A DNA stretch of 48,842 nt from Candidatus Aenigmatarchaeota archaeon (GTDB taxonomy: Archaea; Aenigmatarchaeota; Aenigmatarchaeia; GW2011-AR5), in contig JACPAH010000003.1 in the NCBI GenBank assembly GCA_016180925.1, positions 1 through 48,842 of the forward strand. The letters are read 5' to 3'. The notes under the pieces are model-generated. The model saw only the letters and a program-made list of their open reading frames with translations. It had not been told where the DNA came from and did no database searches. Made by a program: the position numbers and the translations under genes. Positions 16,323 through 26,227 of the stretch are shown one piece after another (the first letter of the stretch is position 1; every line of letters begins with the position of its first letter).

Positions 16323-19022
16323 TTATTGGTTGTGTAGGATGCCATTTTGTTTGGCGACAAGCCTGGTCCCGACGCTTCCATGAAATCCGAAAAGGAGCTG
16401 GCCGCCGCACTCGCAGACGCCGCGGAGCGGCATCCTGGAATACGATTTGCTGCACTTCTTGCACAGAAACTCCTCCCAGCCGGCCAGGGGCTGCTCTGGT
16501 TTATTGTAATCCACGACTATGTCGTGCTTCATTTTCCTCTTTGCGCCGCTCATTATGTCGCCAAGTCTGGACTGCCTCCCGCCGCCGAGGAGTTCCGTCC
16601 GCTCGACGCCGACTGAATTCAGTATCCTTTCTATGGGCGGCAGGAGCTGGCTGGAAATGTAGTATTCCGAGTCTATCTGGAGGCCGTTCTCCGCGACGTA
16701 CTTGGGGTCATCCGCCCTCTTCGAGAGCAGGTGGTTGTTCCCTTTCAATATCACGAATCCTATTCTGTCGCCTATCTTTGGCGGGTCGTGCGGGTTTCTT
16801 GCAGCCAGTTTCTTTGCGACCTCTATATGAGGCAGCATCCCGTCGTAGTTTTCGATGCTCTTTGTTAACCCCTTTATGACAGTCAGTTTTTCCAGCGGGA
16901 TCTCGCCGCGCTTCAGCTTGTCGAGGATTCCCTTGACTTCGTTCATTGCCAGATGTATGTCGCCCTCTTTCAGCATTATGTTTATTATCTTCAGCATGAG
17001 TTCTGACACCAGCGGGCACCAGTCCCTCCTTACCGTCTCTATCCCCTTCATGTCAATGCTGTTTTTCCATTCGGTTCCTGTATGCTCAAATTTCCACCCG
17101 GCGTATCTTTTCTTGGTCAGTATCAGGAATGTCCTGTATATTTTTTCGAACTGGAGTTCAAGATGGCCTTCAAGATTGGATGTGACGAACGATGCTATAT
17201 CCTCCCCGAGTTTTTTTGCATCCTCGAGGTTCGTCATATCGGTCTTCACGAATATCGAGTCTGTGTCACCATATACCACCCTTGCAGGGAAGTTTTTCTC
17301 GACGAGGTTCTTTGTTTTTATTATATTGTCCCTGCCGTAGGCAGTTATGCTTCCGGCGACGTCTATCATGTAAAGCCTCGCGCGTATATATCCGGTATAC
17401 CCGTAGAACGAGTTCGACATGTCCTTTATTGCGAGCTGCTTCGCATTGAGCATCCTCTTCTCTTCCGGCTTTGAGTTCTTCATCTGCTTCTTTACCGCCG
17501 TCCTGGCATCGACAAGCGTGGATAGTATGTCGGGAAGTATGCCGGACTTTGTTTCAGGCCTGACGAAATACGCACCGCTGGGCGAGGCATAGCAATTTTC
17601 CACTGGCGTTTTTATTGCCGTCTCGGGCGATATGTTGAATGTCCTCATTATGCTAGGATACAGGCTCTTGAAATCCAGCACCAGGATACATCCCTCGGCA
17701 TGCAATCCCTTCTCCGGCTCGAGGACGGTGGCGCCCTTGAGGCCCTGTGATTCGCGCTCTTTGGCCCTTCTGGCGAGCTCTCCTTTGGACGGCGCCGGCG
17801 GCATCACAAACCCTCTTTTCCTGAATTCATGAAGGGCCATCGTCTCTACCCTTTTTGTTTGGCCGCCAAAAAGATCCTGGAGAAGAAGCCCGGAGATTTT
17901 TGCGAGCTCCACAAACTTGTCCAGCATGCCCCTTTCTATCACCAGCCTTATGGAAAGGTTCGCATCCTGTCTGGCATATTCAAGAAATGTGGAAATCTGC
18001 TCTTTAGTCCCGTTCCACAGGCCTGCCATCTTCCCGTATTCGACATCATGCTTCTCGTCCCCGAGAAGTATTTTAGAAACCGTATTGAGGTCGTATCTGG
18101 GAAATTTCATCCACGGATCCCTCTTGAGTATCTGGTAAGGGTCTACTACCACCCTTCCGGATATTATAAATTCCTGCAATATGCCGAAAGTCTTGCCGAA
18201 GGACATCTTCTCGGATCTGCCGAAGTTCGTGGGCATTTTGTGGTGCCGGAACCTTTCTGCAAGGTACGGGAGGTCGAAGGAGTTTATGTTGTAGCCTGTT
18301 ATTATGTCAGGGTCGTAGGCATCCAATATCCTTACAAATTCCTCAAGCATCTCCTTTTCCGTCTGAAACCCTTTTATATCGTCGCCGTAGAAGTTCTTCG
18401 CCAGAAGCACCAGGTTTTTCTTGTCCCTGAAATGCGGTGCGAAGGACATGGAGATTATGATGATCGGGTCGTTTTTGGAATCGAGTGGCTTTCTCGGGTC
18501 CGACGGCAGGCATTCTATGTCCACAGACATGTGCCTGAGCGGGACATTGTCGTTCCTGTCAGCGGACCGTATCTCCTCCGTTCTGAAAGCCGGCACTTTC
18601 ACCGTGTTCGTCCTCACTCTCTCGCCGTCAAAATCAATCCACTTCATGCCGTAAAGGCCGTGGTCAACCATAAACCTGTATTTGAACAGTATGTCGGCTT
18701 CATATATGTTCTTGGTGTACGGCGCCAGCGTTTCCCTTATTTTCGGTACATCCTGCGGGTTGGTGACGGTTATTTTCAGCATCTTCGTCTTTTCCTTGCT
18801 GTATCCCAGAGGCTCGAATCTCTCCACCTCCTCTACACTTCTTATCTCAGGTATTTCCTTGAGCTTCCCGGCCGTGCCGGCCGTTGGAACTATGAAGAAG
18901 TATGGGAGAAACTTGTCATAGAATACGCATATTGTGTTGCCGCTCTCGGTCTTTGCAAATATCCTGATGACGGGCTTGTTCCCGTTGAGAAAATAATCTG
19001 CGTCGATTATCTGCGCCTGCAT
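16323..19022 (-). CDS. polB: Family B DNA polymerase with C-terminal zinc-ribbon-like extension
   Basis: MSVDIECLPS (Exo I), LVLDFKSLYPSIMRTFNISPET (Pol A), YGDTDSIFVK (Pol C); C-terminal CKKCSKSYSRMPLRGVCECGG. Confidence 0.97.
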   Translation of the reverse strand: MQAQIIDADYFLNGNKPVIRIFAKTESGNTICVFYDKFLPYFFIVPTAGTAGKLKEIPEIRSVEEVERFEPLGYSKEKTKMLKITVTNPQDVPKIRETLAPYTKNIYEADILFKYRFMVDHGLYGMKWIDFDGERVRTNTVKVPAFRTEEIRSADRNDNVPLRHMSVDIECLPSDPRKPLDSKNDPIIIISMSFAPHFRDKKNLVLLAKNFYGDDIKGFQTEKEMLEEFVRILDAYDPDIITGYNINSFDLPYLAERFRHHKMPTNFGRSEKMSFGKTFGILQEFIISGRVVVDPYQILKRDPWMKFPRYDLNTVSKILLGDEKHDVEYGKMAGLWNGTKEQISTFLEYARQDANLSIRLVIERGMLDKFVELAKISGLLLQDLFGGQTKRVETMALHEFRKRGFVMPPAPSKGELARRAKERESQGLKGATVLEPEKGLHAEGCILVLDFKSLYPSIMRTFNISPETAIKTPVENCYASPSGAYFVRPETKSGILPDILSTLVDARTAVKKQMKNSKPEEKRMLNAKQLAIKDMSNSFYGYTGYIRARLYMIDVAGSITAYGRDNIIKTKNLVEKNFPARVVYGDTDSIFVKTDMTNLEDAKKLGEDIASFVTSNLEGHLELQFEKIYRTFLILTKKRYAGWKFEHTGTEWKNSIDMKGIETVRRDWCPLVSELMLKIINIMLKEGDIHLAMNEVKGILDKLKRGEIPLEKLTVIKGLTKSIENYDGMLPHIEVAKKLAARNPHDPPKIGDRIGFVILKGNNHLLSKRADDPKYVAENGLQIDSEYYISSQLLPPIERILNSVGVERTELLGGGRQSRLGDIMSGAKRKMKHDIVVDYNKPEQPLAGWEEFLCKKCSKSYSRMPLRGVCECGGQLLFGFHGSVGTRLVAKQNGILHNQ

Positions 19023-20105
19023 TTATTCCACCTTGGCAAACTTTGCATCTCTGCTTGCGAAATCTATGATGACGGGCTTGAAATCCGATAGTAGGGAGCC
19101 GGAATTCACCATCGTGACCGATTTATAGTTTATTATCTGGGGTGTGTGGGAATGCCCGAAATGGACTATGTCAGGCACCTCTTCGAGAGCCATATAGTCC
19201 GTGGAGAGGACGGAAGTGGGTTTTCCGATATGCCTTTTTTTCAGCAGTGCCGGCGACATATTATGTGTGATGAGTATTTTAATTCCGTTCATCTCAACGA
19301 GCGCTGGATTGCTGAGTGACGTTATGTTTTTTTGGGTAAATTCCATTGGAGTCTGGGGGTAGTCTGCACCGTCCTTTTCGCCTGGTATTACAAAGAAACT
19401 CTTGTTGTTGTTTCTTCCAGCAAGTTCCTGGAAAGAGTTCCTGTCGCCTATGTCGCCTGCCACGAAAAGGTTCTTTATGTCGCTTCTGTCAAACCACGAG
19501 AAAAACCGCTCAATTTCCTTCTCCGGGGCCGCCTCAAGGTGGAGGTCGGAGACGAAACACGCCTTGCCTGTTCCCTGGGTGGGGGACCTTATTGGTATGT
19601 CCGGAAAAAGGACCTCCTTGCCGAAAAGGACCTTCCCGCCTGTTATGGCATGGACAGCTATGACATCATCTATTTCGACATCCGCTGCCGCAGGGCCATC
19701 GAATATGACGGGTATATTTGTCGTCATGTCTTCGAGCTCGAGTACCTTCTTGCTGCCGTCTTCACGTATCTCACGGACTATACCGATTATGTACGCGTCG
19801 CTGCGCATGGAATCGGTTTTATTGAGCGATATGAAATCTTTCTGGATTCTCGATAATATTATATTCTTCATTTTCTCGTATTTTGATGTGTAAAATTTGA
19901 CAAAATCCTCGGTCGTTACTTCGCTCTTTTTCTCGGTAAAATTCTTCAGTATTTTTATCCTGTCACGTGTTATAAAACTATTCTTGTCAAGAACAAACCC
20001 GCCGGAAGCTATCTCGAAATCATCCTGCTCCTTCGCGATCAGCTCCAGGGCCTCCGGAGTGAGAAGAAATCCCCTGTTGAAGTACTCTGTGACGATATCC
20101 TGCAA
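19023..20105 (-). CDS. DNA polymerase D small subunit DP1
   Basis: OB-fold then phosphoesterase-like: CFVSDLHLEAAPEKEIERFFSWF, LFVAGDIGD, VIPGEKDGADYPQTPMEF, ILITHNMS, VHFGHSHTP. Confidence 0.9.
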   Translation of the reverse strand: MQDIVTEYFNRGFLLTPEALELIAKEQDDFEIASGGFVLDKNSFITRDRIKILKNFTEKKSEVTTEDFVKFYTSKYEKMKNIILSRIQKDFISLNKTDSMRSDAYIIGIVREIREDGSKKVLELEDMTTNIPVIFDGPAAADVEIDDVIAVHAITGGKVLFGKEVLFPDIPIRSPTQGTGKACFVSDLHLEAAPEKEIERFFSWFDRSDIKNLFVAGDIGDRNSFQELAGRNNNKSFFVIPGEKDGADYPQTPMEFTQKNITSLSNPALVEMNGIKILITHNMSPALLKKRHIGKPTSVLSTDYMALEEVPDIVHFGHSHTPQIINYKSVTMVNSGSLLSDFKPVIIDFASRDAKFAKVE

Positions 20106-20154
20106 TTTTCACACCACATCTTCATCTTGGTTTTAAAGGTTATATAATGAAAAG

Positions 20155-21375
20155 TCATATGCCGAATCTCTCGTTCAGCAGAGCGCTTATTTTTTGCATC
20201 GCGTTCTCGTTTATGGCGAGGGATATCTCCCGCGTTCTTCCGTAGCGCCCGTTGGAGATTACCTTCGCAGTTATTATACCAAGCATGTCGAGCTCGGCTA
20301 TGAGATCGCTTATCCTTCTCTGGGTCAGCGGCTTGAGGCCGGTATTTGTGCATATTGCGCCGTATGAATCGAATACGTCTCCGGTGAGCATCCTCTTATC
20401 GGACCATTGTTTTTGCTGCACCGCCTTCTCATGGAGCTTGATGATGGAATACAGGACTACCTGTGATTGTGTTGGTTGTGATTTTACAGTCTCGACCATC
20501 CTGTCGGTGTCTATCTTGTATTCGGCCATGTCGACGTGTTTTTCGGTGACTATCGGCTCGCCGAGCCTGTCTGCGGTCTCCCCAGCAACCCGGAGCAAGT
20601 CCAGAGCCCTCCGTGCATCCCCGTGTTCCTGGGCGGCAAGAGCGGCGCATTTGCTGAGGGCCGAATCACCGACGCTGCCGTATACGAATCCCGTCAGAGA
20701 CCGCTCGGTTAGTATATCCTTGAGCTGGGAGGCGTTGTAAGGCTTGAATATTATTTCCTCCTCGGAGAGGGATGATTTGACCCTGGTATCGAGGTTATCC
20801 CTGAACGAAACGTCGTTTGTTATACCTATTATCATTATATGGGACTGCTTGAGCTCCGTATTGATTCTGGTGAGATTGTACAGGAAATCGTCGCCTATTT
20901 TCTTGAAAAGGGTGTCTATTTCATCGAGCACTATTATTATCTCCTGTTTTTTTGAGTCTATATTCCCGAAAAATTTTCTATACAAAACGTCGGTAGGAAG
21001 GCCTGTGTCTGGTACCAATTCTCCCATTTCCTTCAGGAGCTGGGCAAATAACCTGTATTCTGTGTCTGCAACTTTCTTCATCTTGCAGTTGATATAGATA
21101 GGCCTTACATCCCGGCCGTGGGTTCCGAGTATTTCGACGAGCTGGCCCAGCACGTATTTGGCGCATATAGTTTTCCCGGTGCCGCAGGTGCCGTATATGA
21201 AAATGTTGTTCGAATTGAACCCCTTCAGGACAGGGGCGATGATAGTGCTAAGGAGCTGTATCTCCTCATCGCGGTGCTGTATTTTATCGGGTATAAAATT
21301 AGAAGAAAGGGTTCTTTTATCGGTAAAAACGCTTTGCTTTTGGACATATTGAGAGAATATATTCTTTATTTCCAT
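20155..21375 (-). CDS. cdc6: Orc1/Cdc6 replication initiator
   Basis: IFIYGTCGTGKTICAKYVL (Walker A), IIIVLDEIDTLFKK (Walker B), C-terminal winged helix region. Confidence 0.95.
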   Translation of the reverse strand: MEIKNIFSQYVQKQSVFTDKRTLSSNFIPDKIQHRDEEIQLLSTIIAPVLKGFNSNNIFIYGTCGTGKTICAKYVLGQLVEILGTHGRDVRPIYINCKMKKVADTEYRLFAQLLKEMGELVPDTGLPTDVLYRKFFGNIDSKKQEIIIVLDEIDTLFKKIGDDFLYNLTRINTELKQSHIMIIGITNDVSFRDNLDTRVKSSLSEEEIIFKPYNASQLKDILTERSLTGFVYGSVGDSALSKCAALAAQEHGDARRALDLLRVAGETADRLGEPIVTEKHVDMAEYKIDTDRMVETVKSQPTQSQVVLYSIIKLHEKAVQQKQWSDKRMLTGDVFDSYGAICTNTGLKPLTQRRISDLIAELDMLGIITAKVISNGRYGRTREISLAINENAMQKISALLNERFGI

Positions 21376-21950
21376 GACAACACCCCTTTATCACAGGCAT
21401 ACCATAAAAAAGCGCGTTTTGGTCATCTCCCGACCCATGTTTCATGTGGAAACACCCTGTGTTTCGTATGGAAAGGGCTCATGTTCCGGTGGAAACGCGT
21501 TGTCTGCCTGTGGAATTAGTACAAATTGGTTCCTGTCATATATAAGTATTTTCCAGCTGCAACAGATTCTTCGTAAAATATACAACCGAACAATAAGAAG
21601 ACCCCATCATTTCGTATGGAAATGTAACTGTTGTGAAGTTGTAGTAGAATGGTATAAAAATTCCTAGCAAAACCAAAAAATTGTTCCCTAAAGGTTGTCA
21701 TCATCAATAAAACGCTTGAAAATATATTTTAAAAAGAATATTTTATACAAAATATTTATTAAAAAATATATTAAAAATCATACTTATTGGCAAAATATAT
21801 ACCAAAAAAGTAGAATCTTTAAGTACATGTAAATATAATTAGAAAAGAGTACTGGTTCTTCATTACTTTTGAAAATAAAATGACTGATACATCAAAAAAA
21901 TCTACAACCAACATAACTACACCATTTCATTGGAAATAACGGGGTCTCTG
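21376..21950. promoter_or_regulatory. Predicted chromosomal replication origin (ORB-like repeats + AT-rich stretch)
   Basis: TTTCATGTGGAAACACC (21440), TTTCGTATGGAAAGGG (21462), TTCCGGTGGAAACGCG (21484), CTGCCTGTGGAATTAG (21504), TTTCGTATGGAAATG (21610), TTTCATTGGAAATAACGGGGT (21925); AT-rich 21655-21880. Confidence 0.8.
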
Positions 21951-21959
21951 TGGTGTCTG

Positions 21960-22071
21960 TTTATTTTCATGTCCAGAATACTTTATGATTCATCATAGAG
22001 ATGAATGCCATACTGAACGTGAAAAGGATACCGCACCATGAATGGTGCGGTTATTCATTTGGTGTTCTGGA
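21960..22071 (+). ncRNA. Candidate structured RNA, copy 2 of a two-copy family
   Basis: P1 TCCAGAATAC/GTGTTCTGGA, P2 TATG-TTCATC/GATGAA-CATA, P3 ACCGCACCA-TGAA-TGGTGCGGT; homologous to 4516-4624. Confidence 0.5.
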
Positions 22072-22081
22072 TAATTGACAT

Positions 22082-22477
22082 TTATACAAGCTCAAATTTC
22101 ATGCCGTAGTGTATGAGGCCCTCATCACCGTCTTCGAAAAGCTTCCTGAAGACGGGTTTGACTTTTTTCCCTATGGCGATGTTTGTGGTGTCACCCACAA
22201 CATGGCCGGCTATCATCGGGCCCTTATCGAGCTGTATTATTGCCATGAAGTACGGAACATATTTCTCGAAACCGGCCGGTGCCATGTGGTTTTCAGTGAA
22301 TGTCAGTATCGTGCCATTGCCGGAAAATTTTTTGTCCGTCATGTTTTCATGGCAGTCTGGGCAGTACGTTCTGCCCGGGAAGTAGGCCTTTTCGCATTTT
22401 TTACACTCGGAGCCGGTAAAAGTGTATCTGCCACCCTTCAGCCTCCATGGAATGGAAACGGAAGTCTTATGAGGCAT
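22082..22477 (-). CDS. DUF35 OB-fold/zinc ribbon protein (thiolase partner)
   Basis: GSECKKCEKAYFPGRTYCPDC ribbon then OB fold; adjacent to thiolase as in archaeal mevalonate clusters. Confidence 0.9.
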   Translation of the reverse strand: MPHKTSVSIPWRLKGGRYTFTGSECKKCEKAYFPGRTYCPDCHENMTDKKFSGNGTILTFTENHMAPAGFEKYVPYFMAIIQLDKGPMIAGHVVGDTTNIAIGKKVKPVFRKLFEDGDEGLIHYGMKFELV

Positions 22478-22516
22478 AGCCAATACCCCCAAAATACGAT
22501 GCAGAGTCATTAATTT

Positions 22517-23671
22517 TCATTCTTCCCCACCAAAAATATTTACTACAGCGGTCGCCCCGGAGCCGCCTATGTTAAGGTTCATGCCGTATTTCACACCCTT
22601 CAGCTGGTTGTGCGAATCACCCCTAATCTGCCTTACGATATCCGCTATCTGCCTCACTCCGGTGGCGCCTACGGGATGTCCTATGGCCTTCAGGCCGCCG
22701 GTTGTGTTTACCGGAATGGAACCATCGAGTGATATGGTCCCGCTTTCAACGAATTTGCCGCCTTCGCCTTTCCTGCAAAAGCCAAGGTCTTCTATTGCAA
22801 TTATCTCGTTTATGGAGAAACAATCATGGACTTCGGCAAAATTCATGTCGGTTATTTTGAGCCCGGCCTCATCTAATGCGTTCTTCGCTGCCATTTTTAT
22901 CGCCAATATTTCCGTCAATGAGACCCTGTCATGGAGTGCCAGGGCATCTGATGCCTGCCCGCTCCCCAGTATTTTGACTGGCTTCTCGAATTCCCTCTTT
23001 ATCTTATCTGACACTATAAGCGTGGCTGCGGCCCCGTCGGTTATCGGGGAGCAGTCCAGAACCGTCAGTGGGCTGGATATCACAGGCGATTTAAGGACAT
23101 CATCCACACTGATTTTATTCGGAAACTGGGCGTATTTGTTTCCGGCGGCGTTCTTGTGGTTGTTGACGCTTACAAGTGCCATCTGTTCTCGTGTAGTTCC
23201 GTATTCATGCATGTGCCTTCTTGCCATCAGGGCATAGAGGCTTGCAAAAGTCAGGCCGATTGAAGCTTCCCATTCCTGGTCCCCCGCGGCGGCCAGCGTC
23301 ATGACGGCCTCCGGTGTTTTCACGTCGGTCATCTTCTCCGCTCCGATGACAAGAACGGCATCCATATAGCCCGATTTGACTGCCCTGTACGCGTTCCTGA
23401 AAGCGATGCTGCCAGATGCGCATGCCCCCTCATACCGGCTCGCTTCGGCATGTATGCCGAGGCAGTCTGCTGCAAGGGCGCCAAGATGTTCCTGTCCGGT
23501 GTATCTTCCTGCCGACATATTGCCGACGAACACACCTCCAATGGTTTTTTTGTCTATTCCGGAATCCCTTATGGCGGCTATGCCGGCCTCGGCCATCAAG
23601 TCTCTCAGCGACTTGTCCCAAAGCTCGCCGAATTTGGTCTGGCCGACCCCGGCCACATATGCGTTCGTCAT
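22517..23671 (-). CDS. Thiolase family protein (acetyl-CoA C-acetyltransferase)
   Basis: YVAGVGQTKFGELWDKS, YEGACASGSIAFRNAY, NTTGGLKAIGHPVGATGVRQ, NIGGSGATAVV. Confidence 0.95.
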   Translation of the reverse strand: MTNAYVAGVGQTKFGELWDKSLRDLMAEAGIAAIRDSGIDKKTIGGVFVGNMSAGRYTGQEHLGALAADCLGIHAEASRYEGACASGSIAFRNAYRAVKSGYMDAVLVIGAEKMTDVKTPEAVMTLAAAGDQEWEASIGLTFASLYALMARRHMHEYGTTREQMALVSVNNHKNAAGNKYAQFPNKISVDDVLKSPVISSPLTVLDCSPITDGAAATLIVSDKIKREFEKPVKILGSGQASDALALHDRVSLTEILAIKMAAKNALDEAGLKITDMNFAEVHDCFSINEIIAIEDLGFCRKGEGGKFVESGTISLDGSIPVNTTGGLKAIGHPVGATGVRQIADIVRQIRGDSHNQLKGVKYGMNLNIGGSGATAVVNIFGGEE

Positions 23672-24705
23672 ATATTTATCTTACCTCTCAATTTTGCATA
23701 CGTTCCGTAATCTACATATGCTTTGTTATCAACATACGACGCTGTTTTTGGAGCCTTTCCTACAACTTCCCTTATACCGTCGACCACTACTACGGAGAAT
23801 GCGTCCGACCCCGCCCCGGAACCGTACGATGTCATGAGTATCCGGTCTCCCGGCCCGGCATTGTCGAGTATATGGGTAAGGACCAGCATGGAGGCCCCCG
23901 AATACGTGTTTCCTATTTTCTGCACGAGGAGATTGTATTTGAGCTGCTCCGGCGAGAACCCGAGGAGTTTCCCGGCCCGTAGCGGGAACTTCCCGTTCGG
24001 CGTGTGGAACGCCGTATAAGTGTAATCGGACGGTTTTGTCCCCATCTTTTCCATCATCCCGGCCGCCGAGGATGTGAGGTGGTGGAAGTATGCCGGGTCT
24101 CCGGTGAACCGTCCCCCATGTTTCGGGTATTGTTGCCCCTCCCGCCTCCAGAAATCAGGTGTGTCAGTCGTGTAAGAATACATCCCTTCTATTATGGCAA
24201 CCGGGTTCTTGCCTATAATTACTGCAGCCCCGCCTGCAGCCGCCGTGTATTCTAGCGCGTCGCCTGGCTGGCCCTGCGCCGTGTCCGCTCCTATGGCCAT
24301 GCCGTAGCCGATTTCACCGGATTTCACGAGCCCGTAACATGTCTGCATCCCGGCCGTCCCGGCCTTGCACGCGAATTCGTAATCCGCTACAAGGACATTC
24401 GGGGTCATCTCTAGCGCGTCGGCCACTATGGTGCCTGAAGGCTTCACTGCATACGGGCGGCTCTCGCTTCCTATAAATAGCGCTCCTATCTCGCTTCCGT
24501 TTATACGGGCCCTCTGCATGGCATTTTTTCCGGCCTGATAACTTATAGTTATTGTATCCTCGTCCGCATCCGGGACGCTCTTCTCTTCTATCATAAGGCC
24601 GTTTTTTATCGCCTCTGCATTTTGGCCCCATACTTTGGCGATGTCTTCAACCTTTATCCTGAGCCTGGGTATGTATGCACCGTAGCCCGCTATTCCGATA
24701 TCCAT
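23668..24705 (-). CDS. Hydroxymethylglutaryl-CoA synthase
   Basis: MDIGIAGYGAYIPRLRI...VADYEFACKAGTAGMQTCYGLV...YTAFHTPNGKFP; 4-bp ATGA-type overlap with thiolase. Confidence 0.94.
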   Translation of the reverse strand: MDIGIAGYGAYIPRLRIKVEDIAKVWGQNAEAIKNGLMIEEKSVPDADEDTITISYQAGKNAMQRARINGSEIGALFIGSESRPYAVKPSGTIVADALEMTPNVLVADYEFACKAGTAGMQTCYGLVKSGEIGYGMAIGADTAQGQPGDALEYTAAAGGAAVIIGKNPVAIIEGMYSYTTDTPDFWRREGQQYPKHGGRFTGDPAYFHHLTSSAAGMMEKMGTKPSDYTYTAFHTPNGKFPLRAGKLLGFSPEQLKYNLLVQKIGNTYSGASMLVLTHILDNAGPGDRILMTSYGSGAGSDAFSVVVVDGIREVVGKAPKTASYVDNKAYVDYGTYAKLRGKINI

Positions 24706-24798
24706 AATTAAATTGATTCAGGAAAAGCTTATTAAACGATGTACGATTTTTGGCTTTATGATACCGTGCTTATATGCAGCAGGCAACAAAAGTAAAAT

Positions 24799-25626
24799 AT
24801 GGTTCTCGAGTCGATACTGAACCCCAAGAACGCCGAAGACAAGCCCTGGCATGTGTTCATCATAGCGTTCTTCTATACCCTTGTTGCGGTGTTCTTCGCC
24901 CACAAGCTCTTCCCCGCCCAGGCGTCCATACTGTCAGTCGCGCTTGTCACAATACTTTTTGTGCCGTTTTTCCAGAAACTCTTCGAGGTCGAGGAGGAGA
25001 AGGAGGATGAGGCTGCCCGGAAACGTATAAAGGGAAACCTGTTCTCCAGGCACAGGCAGACGATATCCGTGTTTTCCGCATTTTTTCTTGGAACGGCCAT
25101 ATCAATGACGTTTATCTACATATTTTTTCCCGAATTCAGCGGCGCATTCAGCCTGCAGGCCGATACGGTGAGGCAGCTTAATCCGGCCGCCGCCGCCGGA
25201 GCGGCTTACAATCCAGACGCCAGTTTCTGGAACTATTTCGCAAACAATACCCAGGTCATGATGCTGGTGTTTATAATGTCCGCGATGTTCGGCGCCGGCG
25301 CCATTTTTATTCTGGTGTGGAACGCGTCGATAATATCGGTCTTTTCCGGCTTTGCCATCCAAAAACTCGTGGGTCAGGGCATCCCTTCATACTACGCCTT
25401 CGCTTACGGCATCCCTGCGAGCCTGGGAAGCATAGCACTGCACGGGATACCAGAAATCCTTGCATATTTCATTGCAGGGCTGGCTGGAGGCATCCTGTCG
25501 GTCGGCATAATACGCGAGGATTTCGGCAGCAAGGAATTTCACACCGTCCTGAAGGATTCACTGATATTCCTCGCAGTTGCCGAGCTCATGGTACTCGGCG
25601 CCGCCTACGTCGAGGCTGTTTTCTAA
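24799..25626 (+). CDS. SpoIIM-like (stage II sporulation M family) membrane protein
   Basis: ILVWNASIISVFSGF...YGIPASLGSIALHGIPEILAYFIAGLAGGILSVGI typical family core. Confidence 0.8.
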   Translation: MVLESILNPKNAEDKPWHVFIIAFFYTLVAVFFAHKLFPAQASILSVALVTILFVPFFQKLFEVEEEKEDEAARKRIKGNLFSRHRQTISVFSAFFLGTAISMTFIYIFFPEFSGAFSLQADTVRQLNPAAAAGAAYNPDASFWNYFANNTQVMMLVFIMSAMFGAGAIFILVWNASIISVFSGFAIQKLVGQGIPSYYAFAYGIPASLGSIALHGIPEILAYFIAGLAGGILSVGIIREDFGSKEFHTVLKDSLIFLAVAELMVLGAAYVEAVF

Positions 25627-25656
25627 AGTTTTGAAGGTTGATGACATCATAAATAA

Positions 25657-26214
25657 ATGGAAGAACACATTGTTTATGTGGCGAATATCACTCATGTAGA
25701 TCATCTTGGGTGCTATTATTATTGCAGCATACGTGGCGACGTAACGGATCATTTGAGATGCAATCCCACGATAAATTTGAGAAATCTGGCAGTTTATTTG
25801 TCTGATGAAGCAAGCGCTTACCCGCCGAGACAGGGGGCAATGAGATTAATTAAACACACTCTTGACACGACAGAACGCAGAACGTATAACGGCAGATCAC
25901 GTCTTTCCATGATGAGGCGTAGTGATAACAGGCAATTGACCGAAACAGCGGCGGCAGAACAGTTTTTCTGCAGGGAATATAGGGATGATGGAGAAGGAGA
26001 CTCAGACCCCTTTATGAATCTTTCTTTGATATTGGGTGACTGTGTGGATATGCACGAGACTTACATGGAAGCACAAAGAAAAGCAGGAGAAGATACAAAA
26101 AAAGGTTATTTATTTTTCCCGCTAGAAACAACAGCATTTCATACCGTTGAAATCATCAGGAGAAAAGCAAGAAAAGATCACAAAAAATTTCATATAGGCG
26201 TTTCTTTGCCTTAA
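25657..26214 (+). CDS. Hypothetical protein
   Basis: Open 185-codon frame in otherwise empty intergenic space; no family recognised. Confidence 0.5.
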   Translation: MEEHIVYVANITHVDHLGCYYYCSIRGDVTDHLRCNPTINLRNLAVYLSDEASAYPPRQGAMRLIKHTLDTTERRTYNGRSRLSMMRRSDNRQLTETAAAEQFFCREYRDDGEGDSDPFMNLSLILGDCVDMHETYMEAQRKAGEDTKKGYLFFPLETTAFHTVEIIRRKARKDHKKFHIGVSLP

Positions 26215-26227
26215 CTTTTATCTGTTA

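Noticed and set aside
17829-19091. 420-aa + strand ORF
   Set aside because: Fully antisense to polB with all polymerase motifs; no recognisable domain, typical shadow ORF.
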